Counted from the first letter of the stretch, positions 9,210 through 18,046 are shown. The stretch is DNA of 64,000 bases from Actinomycetota bacterium (GCA_013178005.1 JABLXL010000002.1:105079-169078); one strand, 5' to 3'. A program made the numbers and translations. The notes: generated by a model not told the origin, from the letters alone.

Positions 9210-9763
9210 GGGAGCTCGGGGTCCTCCGTAAAACCGCCTGCGCCGGGGTCGCCGCGCGGGATACCGGGGCGTGCAGGCCCTGGCGCTTTCTTCTTTACGA
9301 TTTGTCTTTTTGCTCGGCCACGGGCGATATGTTGTGTTTGCCTGGAATGGTGGTCGTGTCCGCACTTTTCTGTCCCGAGGAGATGACGCGTTTTGCCTCC
9401 GTTAGCTCCTTTGCTCAGCTACGATCACCTTGCTCATTAAACCTGGGGTCGAGCCATCGCTTTTAGGTTCCGAGGGGGCAGCGCGCATCCGCCCGGCGGG
9501 CCGCTGATGCCGTATCGTTTGGGCAAAAGCTCTCCGGGTTGGAGAAGGCCGGGAGGCCGCCCCATCATCCTGGCAAAGCAAGCTAATTCGACAAGGGGAG
9601 AGGGGCGATCTTTCCCCGATGTTCGATCTGGGCGATATGGTGCTACGCCCGGTCTCCGCCACGATTTACAGCGTTTTCGGGCGTGTGATAAAATGACGCA
9701 AATTTTCAGGCTGTTCTGGTGTTCTCAGGGGTGCATACGCAGTAGCCGACGGGGGATTGGACG
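9210..9763 (+). other. Intergenic region before the antiporter operon
   Basis: About 550 bases with no credible gene: frames are short and lack ribosome sites or family features. The composition is less GC-rich than its neighbours around 9290-9430. The only site I can support is a promoter-like pair at 9665-9694, given separately. Confidence 0.6.
9665..9694 (+). promoter_or_regulatory. Putative sigma-70-type promoter of the antiporter operon
   Basis: TTTACA (9665-9670), 18-base spacer, TAAAAT (9689-9694). Each box matches five of six consensus bases. It lies about 70 bases before the first antiporter gene, in an otherwise GC-rich stretch. Confidence 0.5.
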
Positions 9764-10264
9764 TTGACCGGAAGTAGCGACGTTCGCAAGAAGGCCCTTC
9801 TTGCCTGCATCCTCTTTGCCTTCTGGGTGATCTTCACCGCCACCGTGGCCCTGTACGACCTGGTGCTGGGGGCGATCTGCTCCGCCTTCGTGGCGGCACT
9901 CACGGTGGCCCTGCTGGGCCGGGCGCTCGATCCCCGCATAACCCCCATGGTGCTGCTGCGCCTGCCGGTGTTCATGGTCCGCCTGGTCTGGGAGATCATC
10001 AAGGCCAACTACGACGTGGCCAAGATCATCCTCAATCCCAGGCTCCCCATCGATCCCAGGATCGTGGAGTACCGCACCTACCTGCCCGACGACCTTCCCC
10101 GCACCGTTTTCTCGGACTCCATCACCCTCACCCCGGGAACGGTGACGGTGGAGCTCGAGGGCGACGTCCTCAACGTGCACTGCCTGTGCCCCTACCACGA
10201 GGAGGGGCTGGCGGGACTGGAAAAACTGGTGGCATGGCTGTTCGGGGTGAAAAGGGATGGATGA
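9764..10264 (+). CDS. mrpE: Na+/H+ antiporter subunit E (MrpE/MnhE)
   Basis: 166 residues, starting at TTG 9764. Two hydrophobic segments in the first 65 residues are followed by the family core (RLPVFMVRLVWEIIKANYDVAK) shown here in part, then a soluble C-terminal domain with SITLTPGTVTVE. MrpE is a small membrane subunit needed for assembly or activity of Mrp cation/proton antiporters, and is the counterpart of MbhA in membrane-bound hydrogenases. It opens an operon ordered E, F, G, MbhD-like, MbhE/MrpB, C, D and two more large subunits. The downstream gene overlaps its end by 8 bases. The TTG start is the only suitable one near a purine-rich GGGGG. Confidence 0.9.
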   Translation: MTGSSDVRKKALLACILFAFWVIFTATVALYDLVLGAICSAFVAALTVALLGRALDPRITPMVLLRLPVFMVRLVWEIIKANYDVAKIILNPRLPIDPRIVEYRTYLPDDLPRTVFSDSITLTPGTVTVELEGDVLNVHCLCPYHEEGLAGLEKLVAWLFGVKRDG

Positions 10265-10529
10265 TTTCCTCACCGTGATCGCGCTCATCGTCAGCCTCAA
10301 CGCGGTGATCTGCCTCTACCGCGCGGCGGTGGGGCCCACCACCCAGGACCGGTTGCTGGGGGTGAACATCGTCGGCACCAAGACCCTTGTGGTGGTGGTG
10401 CTCATCACCTTCATCCAGGCGGAGAGCTTCTTCCTAGACGTGGCCATGGTCTACGCGTTGCTGCTCTTCGTGGTCACCGTGGCCCTCTCCCGGTACCTGG
10501 AGGCCGAGGGATGGAAGGAGGCGGGATAG
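10257..10529 (+). CDS. mrpF: Na+/H+ antiporter subunit F (MrpF/MnhF)
   Basis: A 90-residue protein with three membrane segments: residues about 4-23, 33-52 and 58-78. The RAAVGPTTQDRLLG and NIVGTKT stretch between the first two helices is the hallmark of the MnhF/PhaF family. It overlaps mrpE by 8 bases and is followed 2 bases later by mrpG, so translation is tightly coupled. In Mrp complexes F packs beside E and G in the small-subunit end; deletion in known Mrp systems abolishes antiport. Confidence 0.9.
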   Translation: MDDFLTVIALIVSLNAVICLYRAAVGPTTQDRLLGVNIVGTKTLVVVVLITFIQAESFFLDVAMVYALLLFVVTVALSRYLEAEGWKEAG

Positions 10530-10531
10530 GC

Positions 10532-10861
10532 ATGGCCAAGGACATCGTGGCCGGCGTCCTGTGCTGCGTGGGCACCTTCTTCTTCCTCCTTGGGACCACC
10601 GGGCTCCTGCGCATGCCGGACATCTTCACCCGCCTGCACCCCTCCACCAAGTGCGACACCCTGGGGGCGTGTTCCATCATCATCGGGCTCGCGGTTTACA
10701 GCGGCTGGTCGTGGGAGATGCCCAAGCTCGTGGTCATCGCCTGCTTCCTCCTGCTGTCCAGCGCCACCTGCGGGCACGCCATCGGGCGCTCCGCCCTGCG
10801 GAGGGACATCGGGTACTGGCGTAGGAAGGGGACGGAGGTGGAGGATGGGGACGGCGCTTAA
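10532..10861 (+). CDS. mrpG: Na+/H+ antiporter subunit G (MrpG/MnhG)
   Basis: 109 residues from ATG 10532; a frame extension to 10511 would overlap mrpF, but GGAGG near 10515 favours the inner ATG. Three hydrophobic segments and the family motif GLLRMPDIFTRLHPSTKCDT, followed by a short hydrophilic C-terminus. MrpG works with E and F at one end of the Mrp complex and corresponds to MbhC of hydrogenase complexes. Its end overlaps the next gene's start at 10845 by 17 bases. Confidence 0.9.
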   Translation: MAKDIVAGVLCCVGTFFFLLGTTGLLRMPDIFTRLHPSTKCDTLGACSIIIGLAVYSGWSWEMPKLVVIACFLLLSSATCGHAIGRSALRRDIGYWRRKGTEVEDGDGA

Positions 10862-11099
10862 CCTGGTTTTCATCGCTTTGCTGGTGGCCACGGCCCTCCT
10901 CGCCGTCTTCGCCCGCGACCTGCTCGCGGCGGTGATCATATTCTCCGTTTACAGCCTGATCATGGCGCTGATGTGGCAACGCCTGCAGGCGCCCGACCTG
11001 GCCCTGACCGAGGCGGCGGTGGGGGCGGGGGTGACCACGGTGCTCTTCGTGGTCACCATCTTCAAGACCCGGCGCAGGGAGGAGGAGGAAAAGGAGTGA
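10845..11099 (+). CDS. MbhD-like / MrpA C-terminal subdomain (DUF4040) subunit
   Basis: 84 residues with three hydrophobic helices and the conserved stretch IIFSVYSLIMALMWQRLQAP then DLALTEAAVGAG. This is the domain found near the C-terminus of full-length MrpA and as separate MbhD in membrane-bound hydrogenases. Here it is a separate gene, so MrpA is split. ATG 10845 follows GGAGGTGGAGG and lies inside the end of mrpG. It ends in a charged Arg/Glu tail whose codons supply the ribosome site of the next gene, whose GTG start overlaps the stop. Confidence 0.85.
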   Translation: MGTALNLVFIALLVATALLAVFARDLLAAVIIFSVYSLIMALMWQRLQAPDLALTEAAVGAGVTTVLFVVTIFKTRRREEEEKE

Positions 11100-11845
11100 A
11101 GAACCTCCTGGCGCTGCTCTTCATCATCGCCCTGGCGGCCTTGCTCCTCTACGTGGCGGCCAACATGCCGCCCATGGGAGACCCCGACAATCCCACCGCC
11201 ACCCACGTCATCCCCCGCTACCTGGAGGGGGCCGAGAAGGAAACCCATACCGAAAACGTGATCACCGGCATCATCCTCAATTACCGCGGCTACGACACCA
11301 TGGGGGAGGTGACGGTGATCTTCAGCGCCCTGGCGGCGGTGCTGGCGGTGCTGGGAAGGGAGAGGCGCGGTCGCATCCATGCCTACGTGGACCGCTCCAC
11401 GGTACCCTCCTCGGTCATCGTGCGCACCATGGTGCGTTTCCTGGTGCCCCTCATCGTTCTCTTCTCCGTCTACACCATCCTGCACGGGGAGATCTCCCCG
11501 GGCGGGGGGTTCCAGGGAGGGGCGATCATCGGGGGGAGCATGATCGTCTTCACCACCATCTTCGGGCTCTACGAGTCCTCCCGCCGCATCCCCCAGAAGG
11601 TCAGGTTTCCCCTGGAGGGGTCGGCGGTGGTCACCTTCTTCCTGGTGGGCGTGCTGGGCATGGTGGGGGGAGGGAACTTCCTCACCTACGCCTGGCCGAG
11701 GGTGGCGGCGGGGTTGCAACCCGCGCTGGTCACCTGGCTCACGGTGCTGGTGGAGATAGGGATAGGCCTGGGAGGGGCCATGGTGCTGACCTCCATCCTC
11801 TTCTGCATGATCCGTGAGGAGGAAGAGATTGCGGTTGTTGCATAA
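11096..11845 (+). CDS. MbhE-like plus MrpB/MnhB-like fused antiporter subunit
   Basis: 249 residues from GTG 11096, which overlaps the previous stop and has AGGAGGAGGAAAAGG before it. The first ~100 residues are MbhE-like: one N-terminal helix, then a soluble stretch ending NVITGIILNYRGYDTMGE, a motif typical of MbhE and the MrpA C-terminus. Residues from about 100 to the end are MrpB (MnhB): HGEISPGGGFQGGAI is the family signature, with four to five helices. Together with the preceding gene it supplies what the C-terminus of MrpA plus MrpB do elsewhere. The fusion pattern is also seen in Mbh/Mrp-like operons of archaea and anaerobes. Confidence 0.85.
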   Translation: MKNLLALLFIIALAALLLYVAANMPPMGDPDNPTATHVIPRYLEGAEKETHTENVITGIILNYRGYDTMGEVTVIFSALAAVLAVLGRERRGRIHAYVDRSTVPSSVIVRTMVRFLVPLIVLFSVYTILHGEISPGGGFQGGAIIGGSMIVFTTIFGLYESSRRIPQKVRFPLEGSAVVTFFLVGVLGMVGGGNFLTYAWPRVAAGLQPALVTWLTVLVEIGIGLGGAMVLTSILFCMIREEEEIAVVA

Positions 11846-12221
11846 TTACCATTACGCCGCGGCCATGCTGCTCTTCTGCATCGGCCTCTACACGGTCATC
11901 GCGCGCCGCAACATCATCAAGAAGCTCATCGGGCTGAACATCATGGAGACCTCGGTCTTCTTCTTCTATATCTCCCTGGGTTACCTGGACGGGGGGATAG
12001 CTCCCATCAGGACGGGGGGAGCCGACCCGGCGCGCATGGTGAACCCCATACCCCAGGCGCTCATCCTCACCGGCATCGTGGTGGCGGTCAGCGTGACCGC
12101 GCTCGCCCTTTCCCTGGTCATACTGCTCTACCGCCAGTACGGCACCCTGGACGTGGACCGGCTGTACCGCGACGAGGACGGGGGGACGCACGGAGGTCCT
12201 TCCGGGGAGGACGCGCCGTAA
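11829..12221 (+). CDS. mrpC: Na+/H+ antiporter subunit C (MrpC/NuoK-like)
   Basis: About 130 residues. TTG 11829 is preferred because AGGAGG (11817-11822) sits 6 bases upstream; GTG 11814 in the same frame would include that ribosome site inside the gene. Three helices with the NuoK/MrpC motif KKLIGLNIMETSV and PIPQALILTGIVVAVS. MrpC is the NuoK homologue and holds a conserved glutamate in the proton-path helix (Glu in NIMETSV). The tail after the third helix is hydrophilic and acidic. The next gene starts immediately after the stop. Confidence 0.88.
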   Translation: MRLLHNYHYAAAMLLFCIGLYTVIARRNIIKKLIGLNIMETSVFFFYISLGYLDGGIAPIRTGGADPARMVNPIPQALILTGIVVAVSVTALALSLVILLYRQYGTLDVDRLYRDEDGGTHGGPSGEDAP

Positions 12222-13706
12222 ATGGGTGCCTACCGACACTTCCCCATACTCATGATCACCGTTCCGCTGGTGTGCGCGGTGCTGCTGCCTTTCCTCGGGT
12301 ACCTCAGGGAGAGGTGGGTGCCCCGGGCCGCCCTCGTTCCCCTGTCGGTCTCGACCCTGCTGGGCCTGTTGCTGGTGGGCAAGATACCGGCCCAGGGGTA
12401 CCTCAGCTACCACCTTGGGGGTTGGGAGCCGCCCTTCGGGATCGAGATCCGCGTGGATTACATAGGGCTTTTCCTGCTCCTGGTGGTCTGCGGCATATCC
12501 CTGCTGGCCATGGTCTTCTCGCCGCGCTACATCGGCAAGGAGGTGTCGGGAGGCAGGCTCACCGCCTATTACGTGCTCTTCCTGCTCATGAGCGGGGCCA
12601 TGCTGGGCTTCGTGGCCACGGGCGACGTCTTCAACCTCTTCGTGTTCATGGAGATACTGGCCCTCACCTCGTATGCCCTGGTGGCCATCACCGGCAACCG
12701 CAACGCGGTGCGCGCCGCCTTCAAGTACCTGCTCATGGGGGCGCCGTCGTCCATCATGGTGCTGCTGGCGATAGGCCTGCTCTATTCCGCCACCGGCTCC
12801 CTGAACATGGCCGACCTGTCGGCGCGCATCGCCGAATCGGGCTATACCGAGGTGCTGGTGGTGTCATTCATCCTCTTCGTGATCGGCTTCGGGGTGAAGG
12901 CCGCCCTCTTTCCCCTTCACATGTGGCTTCCCGACGCCCATTCCATAGCTCCCTCGCCCATCAGCGCCATGCTCTCGGGCTTGCTGGTGGAGGTGTCCGC
13001 CTTCGCCCTGTTGCGCCTGACCTTCTCCGTCTTCACGGCGGGCAACGACGCTATCATCGGCGGGACCTCGGAGGCGGTGAGCGTCTTCGCCGCGGCGGCG
13101 GTGCTCTACGGCGGCATCATGGCCATCATGCAGAAGGACCTCAAGGTGATGATCGCCTACTCCACCATCAGCCATATCGGGTACATATTCCTGGGCATCA
13201 CCTCCTTCACCAAGGAGGGATTGGCAGGCGCCATGTACCACATGCTGGACCACGGCCTGGCCAAGGCCTGCCTCTTCCTCTGCGCGGGGTGCATAATCTA
13301 CGTGAAGGGCTACAGGAGGATCGAGGACCTGAAGGGCGCCTGGAGGCAGATGCCCTGGACCTGTTTCGCTTTCTCCGTCGCCGCCATCTCGGTCATCGGC
13401 ATACCCCCCACGGCGGGTTTCATCAGCAAGTTCTACCTCATCTACGGCAATTTCACCGCGGAGCGGTGGCCCTACGCGCTGGTGCTCCTGGTGGGGGCGA
13501 TCCTGGCGGCGGTCTACTGCCTGCGGGTGATATATTACATGTTTTTCCAGCCGGATAAGCGAGGCGCATGGGAGGAGGGAGGCGGCGACGCCCCGGCGTC
13601 CATGCTCGCGCCGGTGTGCCTTCTCGCCGCGGGCACCCTCTTTTTCGGCGTCTTCTCGGGACTGATCATAGATTCGTTGCTGAAGGCGGCCGCCTTCCTG
13701 CTCTGA
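12222..13706 (+). CDS. mrpD: Antiporter subunit D (MrpD), first NuoL/M/N-family subunit
   Basis: 494 residues, about 14 membrane helices. The two charged residues that define the antiporter family are present: Glu144 in the fifth-helix region (FMEILALTSY) and Lys226 in the seventh (GFGVKAALFP), followed by LPDAHSIAPSPISAMLSG. The third key position, a lysine in the helix after HDHGLAKAC-like sequence, is seen as LDHGLAKACLF. ATG 12222 abuts the mrpC stop. MrpD is the main proton- or cation-translocating subunit in Mrp antiporters and resembles MbhH and NuoN. Confidence 0.9.
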   Translation: MGAYRHFPILMITVPLVCAVLLPFLGYLRERWVPRAALVPLSVSTLLGLLLVGKIPAQGYLSYHLGGWEPPFGIEIRVDYIGLFLLLVVCGISLLAMVFSPRYIGKEVSGGRLTAYYVLFLLMSGAMLGFVATGDVFNLFVFMEILALTSYALVAITGNRNAVRAAFKYLLMGAPSSIMVLLAIGLLYSATGSLNMADLSARIAESGYTEVLVVSFILFVIGFGVKAALFPLHMWLPDAHSIAPSPISAMLSGLLVEVSAFALLRLTFSVFTAGNDAIIGGTSEAVSVFAAAAVLYGGIMAIMQKDLKVMIAYSTISHIGYIFLGITSFTKEGLAGAMYHMLDHGLAKACLFLCAGCIIYVKGYRRIEDLKGAWRQMPWTCFAFSVAAISVIGIPPTAGFISKFYLIYGNFTAERWPYALVLLVGAILAAVYCLRVIYYMFFQPDKRGAWEEGGGDAPASMLAPVCLLAAGTLFFGVFSGLIIDSLLKAAAFLL

Positions 13707-13723
13707 GACAAAGGGGGTAGTCG

Positions 13724-15241
13724 ATGCCGGACAAGAGTGCTTTCTCGGTGATCCCGCTGGTGGCGGTCCTGCTGCCATGGTTCTCCCTGGTGGTGATCAC
13801 GGCGAGCCCGAAAAAGGCCCGCGGTCTGCGCCTGTGGCTGTGCGCCCTGGGGGCCCTGGCCACCTTCGGGGTGGTGTTGTCCCTCCTCCCGGGCATCCTG
13901 GACGGGAACACCTACACCATCAAGCTGGCCAGCGTGGTGGAGGGCCTGGAGATGCGCCTGACCGTGGACACCCTGGGGTACTATTTCTCCCTCATCCTGG
14001 CCTTCCTGTGGCTGCTGGCCACCGTCTATTCCATATCCTACATCGACCACAAGGAGAACCGCTTCTTCGTCTTCATGGCCCTGTGCGAGTCCTTCCTCAT
14101 CGGCTGCGCCTTCTCGGCCAACATGTTCACCTACTTCATCTTCTACGAGCTCATGACCTTCGGTTCCTACCCCCTGATCATCCACGAGGAGACGGCCATG
14201 GCGAGGCGCGCGGGCTACAAGTACCTGGTGTACGCCATCAGCGCCGGCACGGTGCTCTTCTTCGCCATCGTCGCCCATTACTTCTGGGGCGACGGCCAGC
14301 TCGGCTTCGGCTCCTACGGAGTGCTCAGCCTGGAGTTCGCGGGCCGCGCGGCGCTCATGACCGTTTTCTTCACCTACCTGGCCGGGTTCGGGGTCAAGGC
14401 GGCCATCATGCCCCTGCACGGCTGGGTGCCCGACGCCCACCCCGCGGCGCCCTCACCCGCCAGCGCCCTGCTCTCGGGCGTCATCCTCAAGGCGGGGGCC
14501 TTCGGCATCATACGCGTGTGCTTCAACGTCTTCGGGGTGGAGTTGATGCGGGACCTGAAGGTCCACGTGGTCATGGCGGTGCTCGCCTGCATCACCATCG
14601 TGGTGGCTTCCGTCTTCGCCCTGACCCAGGACAACCTCAAGCGAAGGCTGGCGTATTCGAGCATCGGGCAGGTCTCCTACATAATCCTCGGCCTCTCCAT
14701 GCTCTCCCACGACGGCGCGCTGGGAGGGGTCATGCACCTGACCCACCACGCCCTCATGAAGGGCTGTCTCTTTCTTTGCGCCGGGGTGATCCTGGTGAAG
14801 ACGGGGAAGAAGAACATAAGCGACATGAAGGGAATAGGGTACAAGCTTCCCATCACCATGATCTGCTTCTCGGTATGCGCCCTGGCCATGATGGGCACGC
14901 CGCCCTCGGTGGGATTTATTACCAAGTGGCTGCTGGGGAGCGGGTCCCTGGAGGCGGGGTTGCCGGTGTACGTCATCGTGCTCCTGGTCAGCGCCCTGCT
15001 CAACGCGGCCTACTTCCTGCCCATCATCTACACCGCGTTCTTCCGCTGGGAGGGAGACGAGGCGGAGGAAGGCGAGGAGCATCACCGCCCCAAGCTGGCC
15101 TTCGGAAAGGAGGCGGACCACGAGATGGTGGTCCCCATCGTCATACTGGCGGCGCTGGTGGTCATCGTGGGCATCTGGGTGACGGTGCCCGGTTTCCCTT
15201 ATTCCTTCGTGAGCAAGGTGGTGGGGATCATCTTCCCCTGA
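13724..15241 (+). CDS. Second NuoL/M/N-family antiporter subunit
   Basis: 505 residues with about 14 helices. The same key positions are kept: Glu142 (FYELMTFGSY), Lys225 (GFGVKAAIMP), then WVPDAHPAAPSPASALLSG and the LTHHALMKGCLF helix. It has a short hydrophilic loop rich in Glu and His (EGDEAEEGEEHH) near residue 445. A standard Mrp operon has two large subunits (A and D); this one has three, and this middle member has no assigned place in classical Mrp. It could be a NuoM-like paralogue, as in multi-antiporter Mbh/Mbs relatives. It starts 17 bases after mrpD with GGGGG upstream. Confidence 0.85.
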   Translation: MPDKSAFSVIPLVAVLLPWFSLVVITASPKKARGLRLWLCALGALATFGVVLSLLPGILDGNTYTIKLASVVEGLEMRLTVDTLGYYFSLILAFLWLLATVYSISYIDHKENRFFVFMALCESFLIGCAFSANMFTYFIFYELMTFGSYPLIIHEETAMARRAGYKYLVYAISAGTVLFFAIVAHYFWGDGQLGFGSYGVLSLEFAGRAALMTVFFTYLAGFGVKAAIMPLHGWVPDAHPAAPSPASALLSGVILKAGAFGIIRVCFNVFGVELMRDLKVHVVMAVLACITIVVASVFALTQDNLKRRLAYSSIGQVSYIILGLSMLSHDGALGGVMHLTHHALMKGCLFLCAGVILVKTGKKNISDMKGIGYKLPITMICFSVCALAMMGTPPSVGFITKWLLGSGSLEAGLPVYVIVLLVSALLNAAYFLPIIYTAFFRWEGDEAEEGEEHHRPKLAFGKEADHEMVVPIVILAALVVIVGIWVTVPGFPYSFVSKVVGIIFP

Positions 15242-15258
15242 GGCGGTGAGGTACGGGT

Positions 15259-17388
15259 TTGCACGAGGAAAAGGCGGCGATTCTCGCGTTCTCGGCGCTC
15301 CCCGCCGTGTCCGTGGCCCTGCCCGTGCTGGGCGCGGCCTGCGCGGCGGCGGCGGGGGAGGCGCGTTCCCGCCTGCGCAACTGGGCCGCGGTGATTTCGT
15401 CGGGCGCCACCCTGGTGGCGGTGGCGGCGTTGCTGGCGCGCGTCCTTTCGCAGGGACCGGTGTACTTCAACCTTGATATCATGCGCATAGGCGACCGCTT
15501 CGTGGGGAACCTGGAGGTGGACGCCATGGGTGCCTTCTTCGCCTTCTTCGCCTCGCTTCTGTGGTTCGCGGCCTCCATGCATGCCTTCCGTTACATGGAC
15601 CACGAGCACAAGCGCACCCGTTTCTACCTCTTCATGCTCCTCACTGAGGCCGCCACCCTGGGCGTTTTCATGGTGCAGGATTTCTTCACCCTCTACCTCT
15701 TTTTCGAGGCCATGGGGTTGCTGGCCTACCTGCTGGTCATCCACTCCGAAACCGAGCGTTCCCGCGCGGCGGCGACCAAGTATATATGCATGACCGTGGT
15801 GGGCGGGCTGAGCCTGGTGGGCGGCATCTTCCTCTACCTGGGTTACGCGGGCACGGTGGCCTTCCGGCCCCTGGCGGAGAGCGCCTGGCTGGCGGGACCC
15901 TTCAAGGTCGTCGCCCTGGTGGGCCTGATCGCGGGGTTCGGGGTGAAGGCGGGCATGGTTCCCCTGCACATCTGGCTTCCCGACGCCCACCCCGCGGCGC
16001 CTTCCCCCGCCAGCGCCCTCCTTTCCGGGGTGATGATAAAGGCCGGCGCCTACGGCATCATCAGGACCTTGCTCTCCTTTTTCCAGCAGCCGGCGGCGCA
16101 CGCGGGAGAGGCGGCGGAGGCGCACGGGGCGGCGCATGTCGCGGGCGGCCTCGCCTCCGACGTGCAGGCGTTGGGGATGGTGGTCATCCTCGTGGCCGTG
16201 GCCACCATGTTCATCGGCATGCTGCTGGCCCTGGTGCAGAGCGACATCAAGCGCACCCTGGCCTATTCCAGCGTGAGCCAGATGGGATACATCCTTTTCG
16301 GGGCGGGGTGTCTGGCCTACCTGGGCGCGGAAGGGCCCATGGGCATGGGTGGAAGCCTCTACCACGTGCTCAACCACGCCTTCTTCAAGGGGTGTTTCTT
16401 CCTCGCGGCCGGGTCCATCCTCTTCCGCGCCCACGAGCTGGACATGTTCAAGCTGGGAGGCCTGTGGCGCCGCATGCCCGTCACCGCCTTCTGCTGGTGC
16501 GTCGCGGCCCTGGGCATCATGGGCATCCCGCCCTTCGGCGGCTTCGTGTCCAAGACCCTCCTGCACCACGCCATCCTTGAATCACACCATCTCGCCGAGG
16601 CCGGGCACCTGGGCACGGCCGGCCTGGTCAAGTTCGCGGAGATAATGTTCATCATTACCAGCGGGGGCACCATCTGCTACATCACCAAGATGACCTATTA
16701 CACCTTTTTCCGCCGCCCGCGCGGAGAGCACGCCCACCACGTGGAGCACGTGCGCGAGGCTCCATCATGGATGCTGGCGGGCACCGCGCTGCTGGCGGCG
16801 GGGGTGCTGGTCAACGGCCTCTTCCCCGGCCTGCTCCTGCGGCGGCTGGTGGGGCCGGTGGTGGGGACGGTCCCCGGCTTCGACGCCCACGTGGCCGCCC
16901 ACCTCTCCGAGGTGCCGGTATACATATGGGCCAACATCAAGGAGATCCTGGTCCCCTTGGCCATCGGCCTGGGACTCTTCCTGCTGGGCGCGTGGCCGGA
17001 CCTGCTGGGGGCGAGGCGGCGCGGGCCGGACCTCTTCCGCTTTCGCCTCCCCCGCTGGATGGGAGTGGATTACTGGTACGTAAGGGGGGCCAGGGGTTCG
17101 CTTGCCCTGCTCTTCACGGGAAAGCGCCTTTACGCTCCCGTGAAGGAGGGGGTGGTGAGGGAGGCCAGGAAGGGGGCCGCGGGGGTGGTGCGCGCGGTGC
17201 GCGACGTTATCTACCCGAGCCTGACCACGAAGCCCATGCAGTGGGTTAAGGCGCAGTCCTTGAGGTGGTACCGGGAGGCGCGCACCGGGGTCCTGCCGAG
17301 GGTGAGGGAATACCAGGGCGACCTGGCGGTGGGGGCGCTGGTGATCGCGGTCTCCCTGACCCTGTTCCTGATCATGCGGCTGCTCTGA
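15259..17388 (+). CDS. Third NuoL/MrpA-N-like antiporter subunit with C-terminal extension
   Basis: 709 residues, starting at TTG 15259. The antiporter core covers roughly the first 560 residues: Glu150 (FFEAMGLLAY), Lys230 (GFGVKAGMVP), LPDAHPAAPSPASALLSG and LNHAFFKGCFF. A His/Ala/Gly-rich loop sits near residues 275-300. The last ~150 residues form an extension: a helix, a loop with VDYWYVRGARG near 595, a basic amphipathic stretch, and a final membrane helix (GDLAVGALVIAVSLTLFL), recalling the lateral helix and extra helix of NuoL. With the MbhD and MbhE/B genes upstream it completes a split MrpA. The tail is repeated in the separate gene at 17564. Confidence 0.88.
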   Translation: MHEEKAAILAFSALPAVSVALPVLGAACAAAAGEARSRLRNWAAVISSGATLVAVAALLARVLSQGPVYFNLDIMRIGDRFVGNLEVDAMGAFFAFFASLLWFAASMHAFRYMDHEHKRTRFYLFMLLTEAATLGVFMVQDFFTLYLFFEAMGLLAYLLVIHSETERSRAAATKYICMTVVGGLSLVGGIFLYLGYAGTVAFRPLAESAWLAGPFKVVALVGLIAGFGVKAGMVPLHIWLPDAHPAAPSPASALLSGVMIKAGAYGIIRTLLSFFQQPAAHAGEAAEAHGAAHVAGGLASDVQALGMVVILVAVATMFIGMLLALVQSDIKRTLAYSSVSQMGYILFGAGCLAYLGAEGPMGMGGSLYHVLNHAFFKGCFFLAAGSILFRAHELDMFKLGGLWRRMPVTAFCWCVAALGIMGIPPFGGFVSKTLLHHAILESHHLAEAGHLGTAGLVKFAEIMFIITSGGTICYITKMTYYTFFRRPRGEHAHHVEHVREAPSWMLAGTALLAAGVLVNGLFPGLLLRRLVGPVVGTVPGFDAHVAAHLSEVPVYIWANIKEILVPLAIGLGLFLLGAWPDLLGARRRGPDLFRFRLPRWMGVDYWYVRGARGSLALLFTGKRLYAPVKEGVVREARKGAAGVVRAVRDVIYPSLTTKPMQWVKAQSLRWYREARTGVLPRVREYQGDLAVGALVIAVSLTLFLIMRLL

Positions 17389-17563
17389 GGGCGGCATGGC
17401 TAGAGGCCGTCATGCCGGCGTGGAGGCGGGAAACGCGGGCGTTCAGCGGCGCGGGCGCTGGTGCGTGTCCCTCCCATGACCGCCTGGCGGTATAGAATTA
17501 TTAAGTACGGCAGATGGATGAGCGGGTAGGCATCGAGGGTGTCTGCGAGGTGAGCTGAAGGCC

Positions 17564-17995
17564 ATGGGCGTGGGTATCGGCTTGTGGGCGGTGAGGGCGG
17601 CGGAAAACGGCCTGGCCCGGGATTTCTTCGCGGTGCTGGTGGCTGCCGTGGCCGGGATCGCGGTGATCTTCTACGCCGCGGCCTCGGACCTCTTCGATCT
17701 GAAGCTGTTCAAGTTCGACCCTTTCTCCATGAGGGTCCCGAAGGAAGCGAGGGTGGAGTACTGGTACACGCGGGCGGCGCGCTGGTTCGAGGCCTTCCTG
17801 GCGGGAGGGGGTTGGAGGTACGCCAAGGCGAAGAAGCAGGCCAAGGTGCGCATTAAGGGGGACTGGCGCCGCCTTCGGCGGGAGACCAGGCGCATGCTGC
17901 CGGAGGCCGCCAGGCGGTTGAACCGCGACATCGCCCTTGGGGCCCTGGCCATCGCCGTCGTGCTGGTGGCGCTGCTCATCTTCAGCCTGGTATGA
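17564..17995 (+). CDS. Small membrane protein resembling the NuoL-like subunit's C-terminal tail
   Basis: 143 residues: an N-terminal membrane helix (about 20-42), a loop with KFDPFSMRVP and VEYWYTRAARW, a basic amphipathic middle, and a C-terminal helix introduced by NRDIALGALAIAVVL. The same order and wording occur at the end of the 709-residue subunit just upstream (RFRLPRW, VDYWYVRGARG, QGDLAVGALVIAV). I therefore call it a free-standing paralogue of that tail. GAGGTGAGC precedes ATG 17564. It may be an accessory subunit of the same membrane complex; no family name is known to me. Confidence 0.75.
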   Translation: MGVGIGLWAVRAAENGLARDFFAVLVAAVAGIAVIFYAAASDLFDLKLFKFDPFSMRVPKEARVEYWYTRAARWFEAFLAGGGWRYAKAKKQAKVRIKGDWRRLRRETRRMLPEAARRLNRDIALGALAIAVVLVALLIFSLV

Positions 17996-18046
17996 GGTCC
18001 CGCGCCGGAGGGCGTGGGCGGTAAGAGCCTTATAAGGGGGTTGCGC

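Noticed and set aside
6954..9365. An 803-codon reverse-strand open frame opposite the ligase-like and DedA genes
   Set aside because: His/Gly/Val/Leu-rich shadow of the forward genes, caused by high GC; no domains or ribosome site. The same holds for other long reverse frames, for example 2268-4100 and 43842-45980.
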